From the IMG/VR virus record IMGVR_UViG_3300047546_000963, positions 1 through 23,267 of that record: a stretch of DNA of 23,267 bases; one strand, given 5' to 3'. The stretch is from a virus. Made by a program: the position numbers and the translations under genes. The stretch's first letter is position 1; each line of letters starts with the position of its first letter. The notes under the pieces are model-generated. The model was not told where the DNA came from and did no database searches. It saw only the letters and a list, made by a program, of their open reading frames with translations. Shown in pieces: positions 6,323-12,392 of the stretch.

Positions 6323-6690
6323 TTCCACCACCCCATTTGCTTTCCGATGTTGTAGGCTTCTTGATCGCCCCGTATTTCCTCATCCACGTCATCAAACTCG
6401 TTTTGCTTTCTCACCACGCCCTTAACAACGCGGCCATCTTTGACGGTGGTGATCTTTGAATGCTCGATCTTTGGCGTTGGCGTTGGCTTCGTGCTAATGA
6501 GAGCGAGAGCGGGCTTGTTTTCCCTTTGTCTTCCCCTCGAACGCTTGCCAACTTTGACGAGCTTTTCTTCCGTGTGAAAGACTGTCCCGCACCCTTTGCG
6601 TCCGCACACCCTACGCCTTTTGACAACGTCATCTTCCTTCCTGCTGTCTTGAACTTCAGTGTTCAGCGAATTACAGTTCGGACAGCGCAT
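6319..6690 (-). CDS. NrdR-like zinc-ribbon protein without ATP-cone
   Basis: This 123-residue protein begins like the NrdR zinc ribbon: MRCPNCNSLN, VQDSRKEDDVVKRRRVC, then CGTVFHTEEKL. Four cysteines (3, 6, 29, 34) would bind zinc. NrdR represses ribonucleotide-reductase genes, but its ATP-cone is not recognisable here; the remaining ~75 residues are charged and low-complexity. The spacing of the second Cys pair (C-x4-C) also recalls Ogr/Delta late-gene activators of P2-like phages, so a DNA-binding regulator is the safer call. ATG 6690 is chosen because GGAGG lies 4 bases upstream; the in-frame ATG at 6705 would place that site inside the gene. Confidence 0.65.
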   Translation of the reverse strand: MRCPNCNSLNTEVQDSRKEDDVVKRRRVCGRKGCGTVFHTEEKLVKVGKRSRGRQRENKPALALISTKPTPTPKIEHSKITTVKDGRVVKGVVRKQNEFDDVDEEIRGDQEAYNIGKQMGWWK

Positions 6691-6723
6691 CACGCCTCCG
6701 TGCAAATAAGCTCACTGTATTAC

Positions 6724-7125
6724 TCACGCGCTTTGCTGTCGTCCAAGCCATGCCTTGTAGAACTCTGCCCAGTCTTTTAAGCGCATGACGACGAGGGAGT
6801 CTTCGGTTCCGATTCGGTTGCGTCGCGTTACGACTACTGGAATGTCTTGGCTCTTGCGTCCTTCGATCCCACATTCAGCCTGATCCATAGCCTTGTAGGG
6901 AGCAAATGCCTCAACACGCTTCGCTTCGACCCAGACACCAGGAGTGCCGATGAGATCAGCACTTCCGCCACGAATACTGGGATCAACGCTGTGAGAAAAG
7001 CTACGGCCGCCGCCACTAAGAGGGGCACGGAAAGCACAATTCCCGCCCAAGACATTGTCGTTGAGATAGCCCGCAATCTCCCGCTCATACCCATCTCCCT
7101 TTCGTTTACCACTTCTTCCGCTCAT
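6724..7125 (-). CDS. PD-(D/E)XK endonuclease, Holliday-junction resolvase-like
   Basis: A 133-residue nuclease. The fold signature is present: Glu14 in GYEREIAGYL, a Gly/Ser-rich loop near 38-55, Asp57 in SADLIG, and Glu67-x-Lys69 in VWVEAKRVE, followed by an AMDQAE helix. This order matches archaeal Hjc-type and phage resolvase-like PD-(D/E)XK enzymes, which cut branched DNA before packaging or after recombination. A basic N-terminus (SGRSGKRKGDG) fits DNA binding. AGGGG precedes the ATG. Specificity for junctions is inferred from fold only; VRR-NUC-type nucleases are the alternative. Confidence 0.75.
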   Translation of the reverse strand: MSGRSGKRKGDGYEREIAGYLNDNVLGGNCAFRAPLSGGGRSFSHSVDPSIRGGSADLIGTPGVWVEAKRVEAFAPYKAMDQAECGIEGRKSQDIPVVVTRRNRIGTEDSLVVMRLKDWAEFYKAWLGRQQSA

Positions 7126-7133
7126 GTTTGCCC

Positions 7134-7502
7134 CTATTCAAATTGCCAGTCGTCTCCAATGCCGCCGTGGTCACGCGCATTGGCAGCCGTGCATCTAGAG
7201 CAGATGAACTGCCACTTTGGGCGCTTCGTTTCTTTGTGGCATTTGATACATGGACGTGTCCAGTATTCCGTGCGGAACCTGTTTGACACCTGATACTTCG
7301 CACCTTCGAGGGAGACTATCCCCAACCGCACGGCGTAACGCTTTGCGGTGTCGGTGCAAACGCCCAAATGAATGGCTATGGCATCAAAGGTCTCGCCGCT
7401 GCTGATAGCCCGTTCTATGAACTCTTTGTCTTCGTCACTCAAACCTCTCCGCTTTCCCAGGTTGTTCTCCCTAAGGTCAGCGGGTGTGTGTTGCGCATAC
7501 AA
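7134..7502 (-). CDS. HTH plus zinc-ribbon putative regulator
   Basis: A protein of about 122 residues, first in the leftward operon. A helix-turn-helix-like segment (EDKEFIERAISSGETFDAIA then LGVCTDTAKRYAVRLGI) is followed by a C-terminal zinc ribbon with CIKC and CSRC, 12 residues apart. This points to nucleic-acid binding, perhaps regulation of the operon. A longer GTG start at 7523 would lie about 9 bases after the predicted transcription start with no Shine-Dalgarno. The TTG at 7502 follows GAAGGGG at 5 bases and is preferred. Confidence 0.6.
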   Translation of the reverse strand: MYAQHTPADLRENNLGKRRGLSDEDKEFIERAISSGETFDAIAIHLGVCTDTAKRYAVRLGIVSLEGAKYQVSNRFRTEYWTRPCIKCHKETKRPKWQFICSRCTAANARDHGGIGDDWQFE

Positions 7503-7538
7503 CTTGTCCCCTTCATAAAACACTACATGTCGTTAATT

Positions 7539-7567
7539 ATTGTAGTTGTGACATTGAGGCTTGACAA
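7539..7567 (-). promoter_or_regulatory. leftward sigma70-type promoter with operator half-site
   Basis: On the minus strand TTGTCA (7567-7562) and TACAAT (7544-7539) are 17 bases apart. The spacer contains the half-site ATGTCAC (7554-7548 on the minus strand). The stretch CTCAATGTCACAACTA is shared word for word with the rightward promoter region near 10257, indicating a common operator. A weaker inverted copy (ATGTCG) lies at 7527-7532. It drives the operon from 7502 down to about 1929. Confidence 0.6.
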
Positions 7568-7628
7568 GTGCTTTTTTTGACGATACGCTTGCGCTGTCGG
7601 AGCGCATAAGAGGAAGCATATACATTTA

Positions 7629-7658
7629 AGAGGAAGGAGCATAAATGCTCCTTCCTCT
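7629..7658 (-). terminator. long hairpin after the primase operon
   Basis: Two exact 14-base arms, AGAGGAAGGAGCAT (7629-7642) and its reverse complement (7645-7658), leave a 2-base centre. It begins 11 bases past the stop of the dATP/dGTP hydrolase-like gene in the leftward direction, a terminator position. No run of U follows on either strand, so it may instead be a processing site or protein-binding element. Confidence 0.5.
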
Positions 7659-7676
7659 ACTTATAAGACTTATAAG
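7659..7676. repeat. tandem 9-base direct repeat ACTTATAAG
   Basis: ACTTATAAG occurs at 7659-7667 and again at 7668-7676, directly against the hairpin and running into the end of the 7670-7981 gene. Related AAGAGG words recur at 7609-7633. Purpose unknown. Confidence 0.5.
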
Positions 7677-7981
7677 AGGGTCTTGTAGCGGTCATCCATA
7701 TCAGGCCGCCCCTGCGTCATCCCAAGCAAGAACATCAGGCAGCACATCGCATGAGCGAGGTGCGGCAGACCTGACTCTGGATCGTTGTCCTCACCGCTGT
7801 TGAAGGCGTGTATATGGCGTAACGCAGCCGCGACAAGCCTGCTGTATGCCAAGCCGTTGCGCCAGTTGTGAGCCGCATACTTCTGCGCGCCAAAGCCCAG
7901 CACCAAGGCCAGCTGTTCGATGGCGAACCTGTCGAGCAAATCCATGCGGGGCTTATCTTGATCGTGTTTGATACCACTCAT
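7670..7981 (-). CDS. dATP/dGTP diphosphohydrolase-family protein (DUF5664)
   Basis: A 103-residue, all-helical protein of the phage family formerly DUF5664, now named dATP/dGTP diphosphohydrolase. Family marks are KHDQDKPRMDLL near the N-terminus, FGAQKYAAHNWRNG, then RHIHAF and SGLPHLAHAMCCLMFLLG, giving the His/Asp/Glu residues of a metal-bound nucleotide site. Relatives include MazZ, which supplies dGMP for 2-aminoadenine DNA synthesis; the partner PurZ is not seen here, so general dNTP-pool control is just as likely. Its ATG overlaps the primase stop (ATGA), so it is coupled to replication. Confidence 0.7.
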   Translation of the reverse strand: MSGIKHDQDKPRMDLLDRFAIEQLALVLGFGAQKYAAHNWRNGLAYSRLVAAALRHIHAFNSGEDNDPESGLPHLAHAMCCLMFLLGMTQGRPDMDDRYKTLL

Positions 7982-9993
7982 GCTTCATCCTTTAATCCGA
8001 GCCATTGCCGCACAATGATCTGCGGCACTTTGAGGAGGTGAGAAATCTCGCCAACGGTCTTGCCTTGGCTGAGGTAGAACATCGCCTTCTGCCTTGGCGA
8101 CTTGGTGCTGGTGATGTATTCGTTGGCCGTGTCGTAGTGTTCGCAGAAGCCAACGTATTGCCGTGTGTGGTTGTCGGTGTATTGACGCACCTTGCCAAAG
8201 CTCACCTGCTGCACCATGACCAAGCGGCTCTCAGGCTCAAGCCTGTTCTCCAGATATGACCAAGGAGTCCACACCTTGCCGTTCATGTCCGTGACTTCGA
8301 GGTCGTCATCTGCTAGGCCAGCGATGGCCTTGGCCTCGTCCTTCGTCTTGGCCACCTGCGTCACCATCACCTGCGTGTCGATGTCTGTCAGCTGCGCGGT
8401 TGACCCAGCTTCACGGCCAAGGCCACCCTCCCCTGGCTTGTTGCGGTGGTGGACGAGGATGACAGCGCAGCCCATGTTGCGTAGCGTCTTTGCTACATGG
8501 TTCACAACCGCCCACGATTGAGGGCTGAATTCGTCAAGTCCCCTGAAGGCGTTGCGTATCGTATCGATGACAACAACGTCTGGAGTCCATGTCTTCACCC
8601 ACTCGCCAAGCTCCGCAAACCCGCTCTCCGTGGACAACACGAAGGGTTCGACGAAGTCCTCGAAGGTCGATGGCAGGTTCAGGGAGACGGTCATAAAGTT
8701 CTCGCCTGGGTCACCGTAAGATGACAGCCACTTGCTGATGCGATGCTCCATCGTGGCTGCTGGCATCTCGAAATCGAAATACATGCAACGCCAAGGGCGG
8801 TCAACTTGGAACGGCCCGAAGGGACGGCCAAGGCTGACCTGATACAGCATGTTGCCGATGAACAACGATTTGCCGTGCCCGTTGTATCCCACCACCTGCG
8901 TGATCGTCCCAGGTTTAAGGATGGGGTCGAGGATGTATTTGTCCTCCTTGAGGTAGTTCTTCAGACGCCCCATATCGCTGGCCAGAAGGGGGCGTAGCGC
9001 CTTTATTTTGGCTGGCTGGGGGGTTACCCCTTCCTCTGCCTTGAGCGTCCCATCAGCGTCGTATCTGTCGGGGTGGTTGCGCTTGTCGATCTCCTCTGCG
9101 CTCTGGATCGTGCGGATGAATTCATTGCGCGGCAGCGGGTCTTCAAAGTAGTGGTCGCAGAAGGACTCGCAGGCCAAGACAAGATCGTCGCCAATCACGC
9201 CCTGTGCAATCCGCTCTCCCGCATACCTGATGAGCCACGAGTTCCTGCCGTCCCCGTTGCCCATCTTCCTACCCTGCCGAAATACCCAGAGCTGCGCCTG
9301 ATCCCAGACAGACAGGAAGTCCTGCGGCGTTTGCACCTTGACCCCAGAGAGGTCAAGCTCGCCAAATGAGAACTCGCCATCTGGGGCTGGGGACTTGGTG
9401 GCCTTTGTCTTGCGCCACGTCTGAAGCTCATCCCACGCAAGGGTATCGTCAACGACCCACTCGTATTGGTGCTTAAGCGAGCCGTCTTGATTGAACGACA
9501 CGCTGGGTGGCAGCAAAGCGTATCCGCCGTCGCCCCTGAAATCCAAGCCCTTGAGGTCAGGCCAATCGTTGGCGTTGCCGCCCACCTTGTTTTGGTAGTA
9601 GCCGTCGCCAGGGTGCTTCCAGTAGTAGTGCGCACCCCTTGAAGTGCGCACCTGCCAGAAGGAGAAAAGCCCGTTGTCCGAGCAGAACTCCTTGGCCTCG
9701 GAATTGTCGGCATCGACAATGACCACACCAGAGATGGAGCCAGTCACGATGGCAAGGTTGAACACCTTGACGAACGATCCTGACTCAGTCTCTACACCCC
9801 TCGTGAACCACTCATTCACCTCGGCGTCTGTCACCCGCCTCGATTGGTAGTCCTTCCATTTAATTAACGGCTTCTTGTCGGCTATCGATATGGGGATGAT
9901 GTTCCACCCCCTCGTCAGATACTCCCGCGCTGCTTTGTGCATCTCCGCTTTCAGCGTCGATACCAGCTGATCCTGTCCCGTCGTTTCCTGCAT
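7978..9993 (-). CDS. primase-helicase: Prim-Pol plus RecA-like ATPase plus HTH
   Basis: A 671-residue replication protein. Residues about 15-180 form a bifunctional primase/polymerase domain (Prim-Pol, PF09250): Asp94 and Asp96 in VIVDAD, His122 in RTSRGAHYYW, Asp151 in LDFRGDGGYALLPPS. A linker to about 355 leads to a RepA/AAA_25-type ATPase with Walker A GYNGHGKS (369-376), Walker B VVVIDT (Asp477) and VILVHHRNK near 515. The end (KSPRQKAMFYLSQGKTVGEI onward) is a helix-turn-helix that could bind an origin. It likely primes and unwinds phage DNA. ATG 9993 is chosen for AAGGAGAG just upstream; longer in-frame starts lie inside the Cro-like gene. Confidence 0.88.
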   Translation of the reverse strand: MQETTGQDQLVSTLKAEMHKAAREYLTRGWNIIPISIADKKPLIKWKDYQSRRVTDAEVNEWFTRGVETESGSFVKVFNLAIVTGSISGVVIVDADNSEAKEFCSDNGLFSFWQVRTSRGAHYYWKHPGDGYYQNKVGGNANDWPDLKGLDFRGDGGYALLPPSVSFNQDGSLKHQYEWVVDDTLAWDELQTWRKTKATKSPAPDGEFSFGELDLSGVKVQTPQDFLSVWDQAQLWVFRQGRKMGNGDGRNSWLIRYAGERIAQGVIGDDLVLACESFCDHYFEDPLPRNEFIRTIQSAEEIDKRNHPDRYDADGTLKAEEGVTPQPAKIKALRPLLASDMGRLKNYLKEDKYILDPILKPGTITQVVGYNGHGKSLFIGNMLYQVSLGRPFGPFQVDRPWRCMYFDFEMPAATMEHRISKWLSSYGDPGENFMTVSLNLPSTFEDFVEPFVLSTESGFAELGEWVKTWTPDVVVIDTIRNAFRGLDEFSPQSWAVVNHVAKTLRNMGCAVILVHHRNKPGEGGLGREAGSTAQLTDIDTQVMVTQVAKTKDEAKAIAGLADDDLEVTDMNGKVWTPWSYLENRLEPESRLVMVQQVSFGKVRQYTDNHTRQYVGFCEHYDTANEYITSTKSPRQKAMFYLSQGKTVGEISHLLKVPQIIVRQWLGLKDEA

Positions 9994-10189
9994 GGTCGTT
10001 CTCTCCTTCTCCAAAGTAAGCATCAATTGACACGGAGGGGTAGGCCGCCTTGATTGCTCCAAGAGAACGACTGCTGACGTAGTCGTGCGCTATCCAACGG
10101 TAGGGCGTAGTCCTAGCAACTCCAATCGCTTGAGCCACCGCAGCCGCACCGCCAAGATCACGCACCAATTGCTTGATGTTCAACCTCAT
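9860..10189 (-). CDS. Cro/CI-type HTH repressor
   Basis: The first ~60 residues are a compact XRE/Cro-like HTH: LVRDLGGAAAVAQAIGVART with recognition segment TTPYRWIAH, then SLGAIKAAYPSVSIDAYFGE. The ATG follows GGAGCG. The open frame continues to 109 residues, with the last ~45 overlapping the primase gene by 134 bases in another frame; that tail is Gly/Asp/Ser-rich and looks like shadow sequence, yet no earlier stop exists. Divergent orientation to the rightward early operon, with an operator between, is the classic Cro/CI layout. It is the best candidate to bind the (A/T)TGTCAC sites, which is inference. Confidence 0.7.
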   Translation of the reverse strand: MRLNIKQLVRDLGGAAAVAQAIGVARTTPYRWIAHDYVSSRSLGAIKAAYPSVSIDAYFGEGENDHAGNDGTGSAGIDAESGDAQSSAGVSDEGVEHHPHIDSRQEAVN

Positions 10190-10223
10190 GGTTTTCGCTC
10201 CAAAAAAAGTTTTTGAAAGGGGG

Positions 10224-10252
10224 TTGCGTTTCGCTCCTGTCGGGCTTATGAT
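10224..10252 (+). promoter_or_regulatory. rightward early promoter
   Basis: TTGCGT (10224-10229) and TATGAT (10247-10252) are 17 bases apart. Transcription would begin near 10259, at the left edge of the operator, and the first gene starts at 10329. It lies in the 139-base divergent region between the Cro-like gene and the early operon. No clear opposing promoter was found. Confidence 0.6.
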
Positions 10253-10259
10253 ACACTCA

Positions 10260-10313
10260 ATGTCACAACTAGGCTACACCTTAGTGACATGATTTGCCGA
10301 AATGGCGTGACAA
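10260..10313. promoter_or_regulatory. operator cluster with three (A/T)TGTCAC half-sites
   Basis: ATGTCAC (10260-10266) and its exact inverse GTGACAT (10284-10290) span 31 bases. A third half-site GTGACAA lies at 10307-10313. The cluster covers the start point of the 10224-10252 promoter. Spacing between arms differs from the 6 bases at 67-86, so binding may involve separate dimers or a flexible regulator. Confidence 0.55.
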
Positions 10314-10328
10314 TTTGAAGGAGCCAGC

Positions 10329-10745
10329 ATGAGCGATTGGGACACATTCGACTCCCCAGCCGATAAGGCGAACAGGGAAAGACGAGAGATGGCAGTCAAG
10401 CTGCAAGAGCTATACCGCCAACAAGATGAACTGAAGCGTCACATCCAAGCGACAGAAGACGCGATCCTGCAAGACTTCACCGAAGACTTCGGTGAGCAAG
10501 TCAGAACCTACGATGACATCGAGGTTCGAGTCACACGAGCCGAGAAGTGGTCGTGGGACGCCGCTAAGTTGGAGGCAATCCTCCCTAACACGGGCGCTCT
10601 ACCCCCCTACGTCAAGAAGGGTCTCACGGTAGACAAGCGGAAATTTCTTCGAGCGCCAGCCGAAGAGCAAGCCCTACTCAAACCAGCACTTACACGCAAC
10701 ATCGGAACGACCAGCATTTCTGTTGCACCCCGTGGCGCTGACTGA
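10329..10745 (+). CDS. early hypothetical protein
   Basis: A 138-residue hydrophilic protein, first in the rightward operon, preceded by AAGGAG. Residues 15-48 are a charged helix likely to form a coiled coil (RREMAVKLQELYRQQDELKR). The rest contains VRVTRAEKWSWDAAKLEAIL and a Lys-rich KKGLTVDKRKFL. I recognise no named family. Its place directly upstream of a Sak4-like ATPase and an SSB-like protein suggests a part in recombination or in host nuclease control, as inference. Confidence 0.65.
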   Translation: MSDWDTFDSPADKANRERREMAVKLQELYRQQDELKRHIQATEDAILQDFTEDFGEQVRTYDDIEVRVTRAEKWSWDAAKLEAILPNTGALPPYVKKGLTVDKRKFLRAPAEEQALLKPALTRNIGTTSISVAPRGAD

Positions 10746-10774
10746 TTTCCTCAACCAACTCGAAAGGAGTTCCT

Positions 10775-11581
10775 ATGGCATTTAAGCCAATGTCCACGAA
10801 GGACGCGCTGACCGCGCAACGAAAAGTCTTGCTCTACGCCCATCACGGGTGGGGCAAGACAACGCAAATGAAGTTCTATCAGGAGCATTACGGCCCTGGC
10901 TTCATCATCAGCGGGGAGGCTGGGCTTTCGTCCATCCGCTCCGCCAACATCGACTACCTGCCGTTCTCTTCATGGGATGGTGAGGTGGACGAAGCCAAAG
11001 GCATCTACTCATTCCGAGCAATTTGCAAGATGATCGCCAGCCCTGAGTTCCAAAAGATGGGCTACAAGTGGATCGGTCTCGACTCTCTTACTGAGCTTGG
11101 CGACCATTGCTTTGCGGCCGTCGAAGCCAAATACAACGGCGACAAGAAAAACGGTTTTGCGATTTGGGGTGAATACGCCACGTCGATGATCGGCGCATGC
11201 AAGTGGGTGCGTGATCTACCGTGTCAGGTCATCGTGACCTGTCTTGCGAAGGAAGAAAGCAACGACAACGGAGACACCGAATACTGGCCGTTCGTCAAAG
11301 GCAACAGTGTGCAAAAGCAGTTGCCAGGAATCTTCGATGCTGTGTTTGCTGGAGTGCGTCACACAAGTGTGGCTAACCCCCAGCGTCCAGCCGAAGTGGA
11401 AATCACGCGCTTCATCGTGACTGAAGAAGTCAAGGGATGGCACGGAAAAGTGCGTGATGAAAACAAGCGCCTCAAGCCAATCGAGCGAACAGGCAACGTA
11501 GTAAGTCTTCTCAAGCGACTCGACATGTCCAATGAAGAGTTCGAGAAATTCAGCAAACAATCCGATTCAAACAAGGAGTAA
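10775..11581 (+). CDS. Sak4-like RecA-fold annealing ATPase (AAA_24)
   Basis: A 268-residue P-loop ATPase of the phage nucleotide-binding family (AAA_24), to which Sak4 single-strand annealing proteins belong. Walker A is AHHGWGKTT (22-30), and the Walker B strand ends in WIGLDSL with Asp103. It would anneal or pair single-stranded DNA in phage recombination. AAAGGAG precedes the ATG. The next two functional genes, an SSB-like protein and a Cas4-like nuclease, complete a recombination set, which supports the call. It is not a RecT/Redbeta or Erf type. Confidence 0.8.
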   Translation: MAFKPMSTKDALTAQRKVLLYAHHGWGKTTQMKFYQEHYGPGFIISGEAGLSSIRSANIDYLPFSSWDGEVDEAKGIYSFRAICKMIASPEFQKMGYKWIGLDSLTELGDHCFAAVEAKYNGDKKNGFAIWGEYATSMIGACKWVRDLPCQVIVTCLAKEESNDNGDTEYWPFVKGNSVQKQLPGIFDAVFAGVRHTSVANPQRPAEVEITRFIVTEEVKGWHGKVRDENKRLKPIERTGNVVSLLKRLDMSNEEFEKFSKQSDSNKE

Positions 11582-11585
11582 TACC

Positions 11586-12074
11586 ATGACATTTTCTTTT
11601 CGTGATCTGACCCTGGGTGACGTTCAAACGCAGTCGAGCGGCTCGCTCGCACCTGGACGCTACGTTGCAACCGTGACTGAAGCCAAGATTGACAAGACAC
11701 AATCTGGCGGCACGCAGCTGATGGTGCAATTCAAAGACACCAGCAGCGGCGTTGGCATTCGTGACTACATCACCCTGCACACGCCGAAGTCTGAAACCGC
11801 TGGCCGCATTGGTCGTGAGCGCCTCAAAGCTCTGCTGGTGCATGGCGGTCACAAAGACCCCGACAACATCGGACAGCATGGTGTTGAGTCCATGCGCAAC
11901 CTCACCGTTGGCATCACCGTTGTCGAAGACACCTACATGAAGGACGGCCAAGAGCGTAAAGGCTCACGCCTGAAACAAAACGGTTGCTACTTCCCTCCCT
12001 CTGACATGGGCGGCTCAATCATCCATCGTGACGATGGAACGATTGCAGGGATGAAGGATGATGTCCCGTTCTGA
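11586..12074 (+). CDS. SSB-like single-strand DNA-binding protein
   Basis: A 162-residue protein beginning MTFSFRDLTLGDV after AAGGAG. The central part (PGRYVATVTEAKIDKTQSGG then MVQFKDT) reads as a beta-rich, OB-like domain of the DUF669-type phage group often found next to Sak4. The last residues, MKDDVPF, copy the acidic tip of bacterial SSB (DDIPF), which recruits repair and replication partners. The family call is moderate; the tail is seen directly. An in-frame ATG at 11532 lies inside the Sak4-like gene and is not used. Confidence 0.7.
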   Translation: MTFSFRDLTLGDVQTQSSGSLAPGRYVATVTEAKIDKTQSGGTQLMVQFKDTSSGVGIRDYITLHTPKSETAGRIGRERLKALLVHGGHKDPDNIGQHGVESMRNLTVGITVVEDTYMKDGQERKGSRLKQNGCYFPPSDMGGSIIHRDDGTIAGMKDDVPF

Positions 12075-12384
12075 TGCAACGGTTGCCGCTCCCGCCCACG
12101 GCGGGGCGGCAAGATCACTCAAGCACGAATGGTGGGAATGGCACAAAGCCAACCCACACGTTTATGAATTGTTCAAACGATTCACATGGCAAGCAATCAA
12201 CAGCGGCCACAAGCACCTAAGCGCATGGTTGATCGTCAATCGAATCAGGTGGGAGACATCCATAGAGACCAAGGGTGATGACTTCAAGATCAGCAATGAC
12301 TTCATCGCCTTCTACTCTCGCCTGTTCATGCACGAGTTTCCGCAATACCAGGGCTTCTTCAGAACAAAACAACTAAAGCGATAG
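12058..12384 (+). CDS. conserved phage hypothetical protein
   Basis: A 108-residue protein with a disordered N-terminus and a compact, aromatic-rich core: WWEWHKANPHVYELFKRFTW, GHKHLSAWLIVNRIRWET and FYSRLFMHEFPQYQGFF. I recall the pattern of NPHVYELF followed by IRWE from many phage recombination regions, but know of no assigned function. Its start overlaps the SSB-like gene by 17 bases, so it is coupled to that protein. Confidence 0.7.
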   Translation: MMSRSDATVAAPAHGGAARSLKHEWWEWHKANPHVYELFKRFTWQAINSGHKHLSAWLIVNRIRWETSIETKGDDFKISNDFIAFYSRLFMHEFPQYQGFFRTKQLKR

Positions 12385-12392
12385 GAGTTAGC

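Noticed and set aside
8005-9850. Several rightward frames within the primase region
   Set aside because: They are shadows of a leftward gene with clear Prim-Pol and Walker motifs, and lack ribosome sites.
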